Shown: piece by piece, positions 7,621-15,532 of the stretch
How positions within the stretch are numbered: position 1 is the first letter of the stretch
Layout of the letters: each line of letters opens with the position of its first letter
DNA from: Pilimelia columellifera
GTDB taxonomy: Bacteria > Actinomycetota > Actinomycetes > Mycobacteriales > Micromonosporaceae
NCBI RefSeq assembly: GCF_039532605.1
Contig: NZ_BAAARY010000014.1
Coordinates: forward strand, 1-64,000
Length of the DNA stretch: 64,000 bases
Reading direction: 5' to 3'
Made by a program: the position numbers and the translations under genes
The notes under the pieces: generated by a model
Told to the model about the DNA's origin: nothing
The model's input: only the letters and a program-made list of their open reading frames with translations
Database searches by the model: none

Positions 7621-8641
7621 CTACAGCCCTTCCTCTGTCAGGGCGTAGATCAGTTCGCCCTTCTCGTCTAGACCGGAGACCTCGGCGAGCCGGAACGGAA
7701 GCTCCCGCGTACCGCGCGCAACGGTGATACGGCCTCGTGTTCACGTACCGAGACAGCGGGGTGTCACAACTCCCGCAGAAGGCCACTCGAAGGAGCAGGT
7801 TGGGTGACTGCCGCCGGTAAGCACCACGAGCACGGTCTTCGAGCCGTGCTTGCAATTCAGCAAACTCTGCCTCGGACAGGAAAGGCGGGTACCGGACTAC
7901 CGGGGTTCCGTCCTCGCCGCGCACAACCTGGCCACGCCAAGTGTGCTCACCGAGCAACGTCCGGCTCTTCAGCAAGTTCCTGACCGTGCCGCCGAACCAC
8001 CCGCCGCCCTTCTGAGCCGGGATGCCTCGCTCGTTCAGGTCGATCGCGATCGCGTGCGGAGAGTCGCCCCGCAGGGCACGAGTAATCAACTCTCTAAGAA
8101 CTGGAGCTGTGCCAGTGTCGTGCTCTAGACGCCACGTCTTGTCGGCCTGCTGTACTGGGCGGGTTCCGTAGGGTGCCGTTCCGCCGCTCCACCGTGCCTC
8201 TCGACGGAAACGCGCACGGGCTGAGTTGACGCGAGCCTTCGTTGTCTCAAGTTCACCCTCGGCGATGCTGGCCAGCAAGAGAAGAAGCGCACGACCAATC
8301 GGCGTACTCAGGTCGAAGTTCTCGCTGATGCTCTGAACGGATTTGCCTCACTCCTCGCACCACCGTAAGACGTCAACAACGTGGTAGACACGCCGACTTA
8401 ACCGATCGATACGTGTACATGTAACGATGTCCCACGAGTCGGCTCCGTCCTCGTCCAGGAACGGTGCCAGCTCGGGACGGTCAAACGGGGACACACCGCC
8501 GCTGACGTCAACGTCTTCTGCCCAGGCCACGACCTCATGGTCAAAAGCTGCCGCCCAGCGAACGATGTCCGCTCTCTGGCGCTCGATCGAGCTGGAAACG
8601 TCGGTGTCTCGGCTCAGCCGCGTTACTGCAAGGCTTCGCAC
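7621..8641 (-). pseudogene. Serine recombinase, broken by in-frame TGA and 3' frameshift
   Basis: Reading from the GTG at 8641, the N-terminal resolvase domain is typical (AVTRLSRDTDVSSSIERQR with the catalytic-serine region; TCTRIDRLSR). It then meets a TGA at 8348-8350 (WCEE-stop-GKSVQSISENF) and continues in the same frame (FDLSTPIGRALLLLLASIAE). The recombinase domain and the first half of a zinc ribbon (CGSCDTPL) follow. Near 7740 coding sequence shifts frame and ends at 7621 (ITVARGTRELPFRLAEVSGL). About 340 codons is short for a large serine integrase. An inverted repeat CACTAC-n5-GTAGTG at 8653-8669 overlaps its promoter region. Probably the dead integrase of the island. Confidence 0.8.
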
Positions 8642-8650
8642 GCCACCCAC

Positions 8651-8947
8651 CTCACTACTCAGTGTAGTGGGTATCTAACGCATTAGAGCCCCCTCCCGGA
8701 TTCGCGCCGGGTTCCTCCACGCTCGCTTGCCGGGCCATGCTCGCTTACGCCCCTGGCCGGCGTCAAACCCGGGACGCTCGCGGGAATCCGCCGTCGACGC
8801 CGGACACCCCTGAACCGATATAGGCATCTTGTCCAATTCTAGGACGGCCAGGTGACGGTCGGGCCGAGCCGCCCACCGACCAGATCTGGCCCCGCGGAGG
8901 TCGGACGAAGCGGTCATCTCACCGCAAGCTGGATGTCCCCCCGACCC
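8651..8947. other. Boundary between island and core chromosome, no gene seen
   Basis: This 297-bp stretch separates the broken recombinase from the subtilase gene, and base composition rises to core GC across it. Apart from the inverted repeat at 8653-8669 I see no RNA gene and no recognisable half of a direct repeat. An attachment site would be expected near here if the recombinase was the element's integrase, but it cannot be identified without the other end, which lies left of the window. Confidence 0.4.
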
Positions 8948-11812
8948 ATGGAGACATCTGTGCGCCTGCTCCCCCGAGCTCTCGCCCTGACCGCGGCCGT
9001 CGCCTGCGCGGCCTCCGCGCTGACGGCCCCGCCAGCCGACGCCACGCCCCCGACAGCAGCGCGGCCGGACGGATTCGCCGCCGAGAGCCGTCCGGCCCCC
9101 CGCCGGACCGCCGCCGCGCCGCGGGCCGTGCCGGACACCGTCCTCGTACGGTTCAAGGACGGCGCGACGGCGACGAGACGGGCCAAAGCCCTGAGGGCCC
9201 GGGGCGCCCGCGCCATCAGCTCGGTAGCCGGCGACGGCATCGTCCAGGTCAAGGCCGGCGGCCCGGCCACCGCGCTGCTCGGCGCGCTGCGCCGCGACCC
9301 CGCTGTCGCTTCGGCCGCTCTCAACCACCGCCGGACGCTCGCCGCCGCCCCCGACGACGAGGGCTTCGTCGTCGGAGCGCAGGAGTACCTCAAGACGGTC
9401 CGCCTGCCGCAGGCGTGGGACGTCGTCACCGACACCACCAGCCAGATCATCGCGGTGATCGACACCGGAGTCGACGGGAGCCACCCGGACCTGGCCGGGC
9501 GGCTCGTCCCCGGCTTCAACGCGGTCACCCCGGGCGGCTCGACCACCGACACCGCCTTCGACCCCGAGACCGCCCCGCACGGCGGCCACGGCACGATGGT
9601 CGCCGGCGTCGCCGCCGCCAGGACCAACAACGGCGTGGGCATCGCCGGCGCCGCGCACACCGGCCGGATCATGCCAGTGAAGGTCTTCGGACCCGACGGG
9701 TCCGCCGCCGACCTCGACATCATCGAGGGCATCGACTGGGCCACCGCCCACGGCGCCAAGGTAATCAACCTGTCGCTGGGCGGCCCCGAGGACAGCCCGC
9801 TGCTGCGCGAGGCGCTGCAACGGGCGGTCGCAGCGGGCGTCGTCGTCGTGGCCGCCGCCGGCAACACCGGCGAGAACACCCCCCAGTACCCGGCCGCCTA
9901 CCCGGAGGCGATCGCCGTCGGCGCCACCGACGACGCCGGGGCGCTCGCCGACTTCAGCACCTCCGGCGACTGGGTCGACCTGGTCGCCCCTGGCTTCAAC
10001 ATCTGGTCCGCCGACGCCGGGTCCGGCTCCTACGTCTCCGACAGCGGCACGTCGTTCTCCGCGCCGCTGGTCGCCGGAGCAGTCGCGCTGGCGCGCTCGG
10101 CGCACCGCACACTCACCCCGGCAGAGGTGGCGGCCCGGCTCGCCCGGACCGCCCGCGACGCCGGCCCCGCCGGCCGGGACCCGTACTACGGCGCCGGCGT
10201 GCTCGACGCCTACCGGGCCCTGGACGGCAGCTGGGCCGGAGATCTGCTCCCGCCTGGTGGCGACAACGACAACACCCCGGCCCTGGCCGGCGCGCACGGC
10301 GAGTCCGCCGGCCTGATCGATATCGAGGGGGACGTCGACTGGCACGTCAACCACGGCGACGAGGCGCGGGCGGTGGAAGTCGTCGTGACGCCGGCCCCGC
10401 ACGGCGACCATCACGTCAAGAACTTCGACCCGGTGATCGAGGTCTACGACGCCGACCTCCGACTGCTCTCCCGGGTGGACAGCCCCCACGCCGATGCCAC
10501 CGAGACCGCGACGGTCACCGTCCCCGCCGGCCCGGTGTTCGTGGCGGTCAGCTCCTACAACGGCGCCCGTACCGAGGCCACCCACATGGTCAAGATCACC
10601 ACGGGACCGCCCGGAACCCCGACCGCGCCCGGCGAGCAGCTGTGGGTGAAGGACCTCGGCCCGGTCCCCCACGCCACGAGCGTCGACGCCGCCGCCACCC
10701 CCACGGTCACGTTCGCCCGCGCCATGACGCCCGCTTCGGTCACTGCGGAGACGGTCCGGCTGCGCGACGGGTACAGCGGCGCGATCGTGCCGGCCGACGT
10801 CGCTTTCGACGCCGGTGTGGCGACGATCACCCCGGCGGCCCCGATGGCTGAGGGGGCGCCGCACCTTGTCGAGGTCGGCGCGGTCAAGGACGCCGCCGGC
10901 GCCACCCACGCTGGCCTGATCCGGTCGGTGTTCCGGGTCGCCAACCAGGCGCCGCCGCAGGTCGGGCCGGTAGCCGCCGTCGGCGGCCTCAACACGGCCA
11001 CGCTCACCTGGGCGGCCCCGCAGATCAGCGACCTGGCCGAGGTGGTCGTCCTGCAGAACGTCGGGACGGTCGCCCCGAACGGACCCGATGGCGGTCCGGG
11101 CAGCGGCCTGGCCGTCCGGGCCGGGCTCACCTCCGCCACCGCCACCGGCCTGGTGGGCGCCAGTCACACGTTCGCGGTGTGGGCCCGGGACCGCTCGGGC
11201 GTGGCGTCGCCGGTCCGGGTCGTCCAGCTGGCCGGCACGGCGACCATTCTCGGCGCGGCGCCGACCGCCCTGGTCTACGGCGGAACCGTGACGGTCACCG
11301 GAAGGGTGACCCGCCGGGACAACGGCGCGGCGGTCTCCAACGCTCCGGTGCGGCTGTACTTCCAGCCCGTCGGCCGACCGGCGACGTTCCTGGCGAACCT
11401 GACGACCAGCGCCTCCGGCGCGGTGACCTACCGGCACCGGCCCCCCGCGCGGGGAAGTTACCGGCTGCTGCACCTGGCCGGCGGCGGACTGCTCGCTTCC
11501 CAGGCGATCCGCACGGTCGCGGTCAGGGTGGCGATCAGCGGCGCGCTGTCGGCGGCCAAGGTCCGACGTGGAAAGACGGTACGGCTGAGCGGAGCGGTCC
11601 GGCCGGCGCACGGCGGGCAGGTCGTCTACCTCCAGCGGCTCACCCGCGGCTCGTGGCGGAACGTCGCCAGCCGGAGGCTGACCGGCGCCGGCGGGTACGC
11701 GTTCGCGATCCGGCACACCTCCCCCGGCCTGTTCGCCTACCGGGTGTCCAAGCCGGCCGATGCCGACCACCTGTCGAACGTCACCGGTTCCCGCAGCCTG
11801 CGGGTGACCTGA
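8948..11812 (+). CDS. Secreted subtilisin-like serine protease (S8)
   Basis: This predicts 954 residues. The ATG at 8948 gives a Sec signal (hydrophobic ALALTAAVACAASALTAPPA, cut near the following ADA); upstream in-frame sequence is not protein-like. An I9-like propeptide follows (VLVRFKDGATATRRAKALRA). The catalytic triad is Asp172 (VIDTGVD), His214 (GGHGTMVAG) and Ser369 (GTSFSAP), with the oxyanion segment AAAGNTGEN. After residue about 450 come PPC-like, Big/Ig-like, FN3-like and other beta domains, probably for substrate or wall binding. It acts outside the cell. Its 3' end overlaps the convergent EamA gene by 32 bp. Confidence 0.92.
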   Translation: METSVRLLPRALALTAAVACAASALTAPPADATPPTAARPDGFAAESRPAPRRTAAAPRAVPDTVLVRFKDGATATRRAKALRARGARAISSVAGDGIVQVKAGGPATALLGALRRDPAVASAALNHRRTLAAAPDDEGFVVGAQEYLKTVRLPQAWDVVTDTTSQIIAVIDTGVDGSHPDLAGRLVPGFNAVTPGGSTTDTAFDPETAPHGGHGTMVAGVAAARTNNGVGIAGAAHTGRIMPVKVFGPDGSAADLDIIEGIDWATAHGAKVINLSLGGPEDSPLLREALQRAVAAGVVVVAAAGNTGENTPQYPAAYPEAIAVGATDDAGALADFSTSGDWVDLVAPGFNIWSADAGSGSYVSDSGTSFSAPLVAGAVALARSAHRTLTPAEVAARLARTARDAGPAGRDPYYGAGVLDAYRALDGSWAGDLLPPGGDNDNTPALAGAHGESAGLIDIEGDVDWHVNHGDEARAVEVVVTPAPHGDHHVKNFDPVIEVYDADLRLLSRVDSPHADATETATVTVPAGPVFVAVSSYNGARTEATHMVKITTGPPGTPTAPGEQLWVKDLGPVPHATSVDAAATPTVTFARAMTPASVTAETVRLRDGYSGAIVPADVAFDAGVATITPAAPMAEGAPHLVEVGAVKDAAGATHAGLIRSVFRVANQAPPQVGPVAAVGGLNTATLTWAAPQISDLAEVVVLQNVGTVAPNGPDGGPGSGLAVRAGLTSATATGLVGASHTFAVWARDRSGVASPVRVVQLAGTATILGAAPTALVYGGTVTVTGRVTRRDNGAAVSNAPVRLYFQPVGRPATFLANLTTSASGAVTYRHRPPARGSYRLLHLAGGGLLASQAIRTVAVRVAISGALSAAKVRRGKTVRLSGAVRPAHGGQVVYLQRLTRGSWRNVASRRLTGAGGYAFAIRHTSPGLFAYRVSKPADADHLSNVTGSRSLRVT

Positions 11813-12791
11813 GCTCGTCGTTCGCTGCCGTCCCCTGCCCGCTGTTTCCGGCAGGGGGCGGCAGCGGGCGGGCGTGGCGGAGCTGGTCGAGACGCACCAG
11901 CGCGATGCCCGCGACGACGCAGCCGCCACCGACGGCCTGGATGACGGTCGGCAGCTCGCCGAGGGCCAGCCAGGCGATGAGCACCGCGAACACGACCTCG
12001 GTGAGCCCGACGAAGGATGACAGCGCGGCGCCGAGGGTGCGGGCTGCCCCGATGCCGGCGAGGTAGGCGATGACCGCGGCGACCAACGACAACCCGACGA
12101 CCGGGACCAGCCAGCTCACCGAGTGCCCGGCGAGGAGCACCGGGCCGCTGGCGACCCGCATGGGCAGCGCGCCGACGACGCCCAACGCGAGCAGGACCGC
12201 CGCGCCGAATGCCATGCCGCCAGCCGCCAGCGCGACTGCCGGCAATCGCGGATCGAGCTGGGCGGACAGCACGAAGTAGCTGGCCAACCCGACGGCTGCG
12301 ACCAGCCCCCAGGCGACGCCGGCTGGGTGGATGTCTGCGCCGGCTGCGATGTCGAGGATCAGCAGGAGGCCGACGACCGCCGCCGCGACGCCGGCGACAG
12401 TGAGGCGCCGCGGACGGTGGCCGTGCCGTGCCCACATCCATGCGACGACCAGGACGATCCCGGAGTACTCCAACAACAACGCTACGCCCACCGGCAGGTA
12501 TCGCACCGCGTTGAAGAATCCGACCTGCGCGCCGCCGACGGCCAGCAGGCCGAACAGCGCGACGCTGCCCGACGCGCTCCGGGCCACTCCCCAGAGGCCA
12601 CGCAGCGCCAGCGCCGCGGGCACGGCCAGGATCAGCGCGGCGATGCCCACCCGGGCGGCGACCGCGGCGCCGGCGGACCAGCCGGTGTCGAGCAACGGAC
12701 GGGCGAAGGCGCCAGAGGAGCCGAAGGTGGCCGCCGACAGCAGCGCCAGGCCCAGGCCCGCGCCAGCGGAATGCTCGGATCGCACAGCCAC
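11781..12791 (-). CDS. EamA-family (DMT) exporter
   Basis: This predicts 336 residues with ten hydrophobic helices in two EamA repeats. The first repeat begins at LGLALLSAATFGSSGAFARP, and the second ends with SSFVGLTEVVFAVLIAWLAL and a final helix. Members export metabolites or amino acids through the cytoplasmic membrane; the substrate is unknown. The C-terminal 30 residues are polar. The gene is divergent from the CGNR regulator, and the two starts flank a long palindrome, so the regulator very likely controls this exporter. Confidence 0.88.
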   Translation of the reverse strand: MAVRSEHSAGAGLGLALLSAATFGSSGAFARPLLDTGWSAGAAVAARVGIAALILAVPAALALRGLWGVARSASGSVALFGLLAVGGAQVGFFNAVRYLPVGVALLLEYSGIVLVVAWMWARHGHRPRRLTVAGVAAAVVGLLLILDIAAGADIHPAGVAWGLVAAVGLASYFVLSAQLDPRLPAVALAAGGMAFGAAVLLALGVVGALPMRVASGPVLLAGHSVSWLVPVVGLSLVAAVIAYLAGIGAARTLGAALSSFVGLTEVVFAVLIAWLALGELPTVIQAVGGGCVVAGIALVRLDQLRHARPLPPPAGNSGQGTAANDELRSPAGCGNR

Positions 12792-12800
12792 CCCCGAATT

Positions 12801-12831
12801 GTCATGAGCAAAACAGCGTTATGCTCATGAC
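12801..12831. promoter_or_regulatory. 31-bp palindromic operator between EamA and CGNR genes
   Basis: GTCATGAGCA at 12801-12810 and TGCTCATGAC at 12822-12831 are perfect 10-bp inverted repeats, and the 11-bp spacer is itself partly symmetric (AAC near one side, GTT near the other). It starts 10 bp upstream of the EamA start and ends 29 bp before the CGNR start. The position fits an operator bound by the CGNR protein to control both genes. Binding is inference; the symmetry is directly seen. Confidence 0.75.
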
Positions 12832-12859
12832 GCTAACTGGATCTTTGACAGGAGTCAAC

Positions 12860-13405
12860 GTGGCCTTTGCTCATGACACGGAGGTGGCCCTGGCTGGCGC
12901 CGCGGCCCTGGTCAACACCGCCAGCGGCGGCGACGAGGCGATACCGACCGTGGCAGCGCTCGCCGACTTCATCCACCGGCACAGCTGGACCGGCCGCCAC
13001 GACAACACCGACGACGAACTGCGCTCCGTGCAGCGGCTACGCCCCCGCCTACGGCGCGTCTGGGAAGCCGGAGAGGACGAGGCTGTGGCGATCGTCAACG
13101 CCCTGCTGCGAGAGTCGGACGCGCTCCCGCAGCTCGTCCGACACGACAACTGGCCATACCACCTACACGCCACCTCGTCAGACGCCCCGCTCGCCGACCG
13201 GATGGCCGTCGAAGCCGCAATGGCCTTCGTGGACGTCATCCGAGAAGACCAGCTGCACCGGCTACGCCTCTGCGAGTCAAGCGACTGCGACAACGTCGTC
13301 GTGGACCTCACCAGGAACCGGTCGCGACGCTATTGCGATGCGGGCTGCGGCAACCGCGCCGCCGTCAACGCCTACCGCGCCCGCAAGGCGGCAGCCCAAC
13401 CCTGA
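12860..13405 (+). CDS. CGNR zinc-finger transcription regulator (ABATE domain)
   Basis: This predicts 181 residues from the GTG at 12860, chosen for the AGGAG seven bases upstream. The N-terminal ABATE-type domain occupies about residues 1-125. The C-terminal zf-CGNR finger reads LRLCESSDCDNVVVD, then RRYCDAGCGNRAAVNAYRAR, with the metal-binding cysteines and CGNR motif intact. Such proteins are DNA-binding regulators, often beside an exporter. The divergent EamA gene and the palindrome between them support local autoregulation. Ligand unknown. Confidence 0.9.
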   Translation: MAFAHDTEVALAGAAALVNTASGGDEAIPTVAALADFIHRHSWTGRHDNTDDELRSVQRLRPRLRRVWEAGEDEAVAIVNALLRESDALPQLVRHDNWPYHLHATSSDAPLADRMAVEAAMAFVDVIREDQLHRLRLCESSDCDNVVVDLTRNRSRRYCDAGCGNRAAVNAYRARKAAAQP

Positions 13406-13530
13406 CGCGTCGAATGGGCACTCGCCCTAATCTGGTCACCGGAGGCAGCTCCGAGGTCTACAATGGTCGCCTGTGCTGGTGGGCGTCTCCGCCAGGGGCG
13501 GCTTCGGCGACGATGACGTCCAGAAGGCGC

Positions 13531-14661
13531 TCAGAAGATCGTTCGTAGGTAGGGCGTCCGGGCAGCTCCGAGCGACACCGCGAACGACAGCACCAGCACC
13601 ACCAGATACGTCGTCCCCATGACCGGCAGCGACTCCCCCGCGGCGGTCACCGGCAACGCCTTCTTGATCAGTTCGTAGATGAGCAGGTGCACCAGGAACA
13701 CCCCGAATGACGCGTCCGAGAGCCTCGCCAGCGCGCGGCTGAGCCGGGACGGCACCGACCAACGGCGTCCGAGGTTGGTGCCGATGAGGAAGACGCAGAT
13801 CGCCAGGACGGCCACCGACAGCCCGAGGTAGCTGACGGGCAGCAGCAGTTGCAGCTCGCGCAGGTCGGGCCGGACGCCGTACTGGGCGATGACCCCGACG
13901 AGCAGCAGCCCGCCACCGGCGGCGAGAGTGCCGATCCACCGCCGTCGCATGGTGACCTCCAGCAGCGCCCAGCCGGCGACGAAGTATCCGACGTACATCC
14001 AGGAGATGGTGAGGGCGCCGAGGTTGAGTGGTCGTTGGATGCCGATGAGGGCGGCGAGTCCGGAAACCATGGAAGCGCCGAGGGTCCAGATGAGGGCGGT
14101 CGCGGCGACCGCGGCGGCGCGGCGACGGCCACCGGCGTGCAGGAACGCGGCGAGCACCGGGGCGATGAGGTAGAGCCCGGCGATGAGCCACAGGAAGTAC
14201 AGCGCGGTGAAGACCTTGGCGTCGATGAACAGTCGGGTGATCGTCTCGCCAGAGAGGTTCTCGCCGCGCAGCATGAGCCGGACGCCGACGAGGTAGATGA
14301 GGTGCCAGGCGACCAGTGCGGGCAGGATCCGGGCGAACCGCTTGCGGTAGAAGGCGCCGGGGCCGCTGGCGTGGGCGCGGGGGGCCAGCACCAACGCGCC
14401 GCTGATCATGACGAAGACCGGTACTGCCCAGACGAAGCTGAGGTCGATGGCCGCGGCCGCCCACCAGGTCGCGGTGCCGCGCATGTCCTTGTTGGAGACG
14501 ATCATGCCGATGACGTGGATGGCGACGACCCCGCAGATCGCCAGCAGACGCAGCAGGTCGAGGCCGGTCTCCCGGCCGGGCTGGGTGGGTGGGTGGGCGC
14601 CGGCGCCGGCCCGGGGCGCGGGGAGGGGACCGACGGTTCGCCGTTGGGTGGAAACGGACAT
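13531..14661 (-). CDS. Acyltransferase family 3 membrane protein
   Basis: This predicts 376 residues with about ten membrane helices. It opens with the acyltransferase-3 signature GLDLLRLLAICGVVAIH, containing the conserved Arg and His. The family O-acylates sugars, glycolipids or wall polymers from the cytoplasmic membrane (OafA/WecH type). The short gap to trmB on the other strand (14662-14784) is AT-rich and must hold divergent promoters. No polysaccharide cluster surrounds it, so the acceptor is unknown. Confidence 0.85.
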   Translation of the reverse strand: MSVSTQRRTVGPLPAPRAGAGAHPPTQPGRETGLDLLRLLAICGVVAIHVIGMIVSNKDMRGTATWWAAAAIDLSFVWAVPVFVMISGALVLAPRAHASGPGAFYRKRFARILPALVAWHLIYLVGVRLMLRGENLSGETITRLFIDAKVFTALYFLWLIAGLYLIAPVLAAFLHAGGRRRAAAVAATALIWTLGASMVSGLAALIGIQRPLNLGALTISWMYVGYFVAGWALLEVTMRRRWIGTLAAGGGLLLVGVIAQYGVRPDLRELQLLLPVSYLGLSVAVLAICVFLIGTNLGRRWSVPSRLSRALARLSDASFGVFLVHLLIYELIKKALPVTAAGESLPVMGTTYLVVLVLSFAVSLGAARTPYLRTIF

Positions 14662-14784
14662 GCCACATTCAACGCAATAAAGTTAAAAGCGACACTATAC
14701 GTACACCGGGCGGGGAGCGATTTCCGCTCCCACCGACGTGGTGACACTCTTGAGGGCCCACCCACCCCACCGAGGAGCCAGCAG

Positions 14785-15480
14785 GTGCTCGACGGCCGAC
14801 CACTCGCCCGGATCCGCACATTCCACCCCCGCCGCGGCCGGCTCAGCGATGCCAACCGCGACGCGCTGGCCCGCCTCTGGCCGAGGCACGGCCTCGACAT
14901 CGACCCGGCCGCCACCGAGCCCCTGGACCCCGGCGCGTTGTTCGGCCGGCAGGCGCCACTGGTCCTGGAGATCGGCTCCGGGATGGGCGAGGCCACCGCG
15001 ACGATGGCCGCCGCCGACCCCGGCCGCGACTACCTCGCCGTCGAGGTCCACACCCCCGGCATCGGCAACCTGCTACGCATGGTCGACGCCGAGAACCTGA
15101 CGAACGTCCGGGTAGCCTGCGGCGACGCGTTGGAGCTGCTGCGCCACCAGATCGCCCCGGCGAGCCTGGACGCCGTCCACATCTACTTCCCCGACCCGTG
15201 GCCCAAGGCCAGGCACCACAAACGCCGACTCGTGCAGAACGCGCACCTGCCGCTGCTGGCCTCCCGGCTGCGCCACGGCGGCGTGCTGCACATGGCCACC
15301 GACTGGGCCGAGTACGCCGGCGCCGCCCTGGCGGCGCTGAGCGCCACCGACGGCCTGCGCAACGACCATGACGGGTTCGCGCCACGCCCCGCGCACCGAC
15401 CGCTGACCAAGTTTGAACGGCGCGGCGTCACCGCGGGCCGGGACATCTTCGATCTGGTCTTCCGCCGCGCCTGCCGCTGA
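14785..15480 (+). CDS. trmB: tRNA (guanine46-N7)-methyltransferase
   Basis: This predicts 231 residues from the GTG at 14785 with GAGGAG upstream. The SAM-binding motif is LEIGSGMGEAT, and the family signature YFPDPWPKARHHKRRLVQ is present near residue 135, followed by TDWAEYA. TrmB uses S-adenosylmethionine to methylate G46 in the variable loop of tRNAs in the cytoplasm. The length is normal. A helicase gene follows after 52 bp on the same strand and may share the transcript. Confidence 0.95.
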   Translation: MLDGRPLARIRTFHPRRGRLSDANRDALARLWPRHGLDIDPAATEPLDPGALFGRQAPLVLEIGSGMGEATATMAAADPGRDYLAVEVHTPGIGNLLRMVDAENLTNVRVACGDALELLRHQIAPASLDAVHIYFPDPWPKARHHKRRLVQNAHLPLLASRLRHGGVLHMATDWAEYAGAALAALSATDGLRNDHDGFAPRPAHRPLTKFERRGVTAGRDIFDLVFRRACR

Positions 15481-15532
15481 GGGCGCCGACCGGTTGGCGC
15501 GGGGCGATCATCCGGGGCAGGATGGGCGGGCC

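Noticed and set aside
8685..8735. Possible tRNA 3' end next to the recombinase
   Set aside because: The GGAGG/CCTCC-like stretch suggested a T arm, but no acceptor, D or anticodon arms could be built on either strand.
8675..11929. Very long open frame on the minus strand (over 1000 codons)
   Set aside because: It lies wholly antisense to the subtilase gene, whose catalytic motifs are unmistakable. The antisense product is Gly/Arg/Val-rich with no fold, typical of high-GC codon bias.
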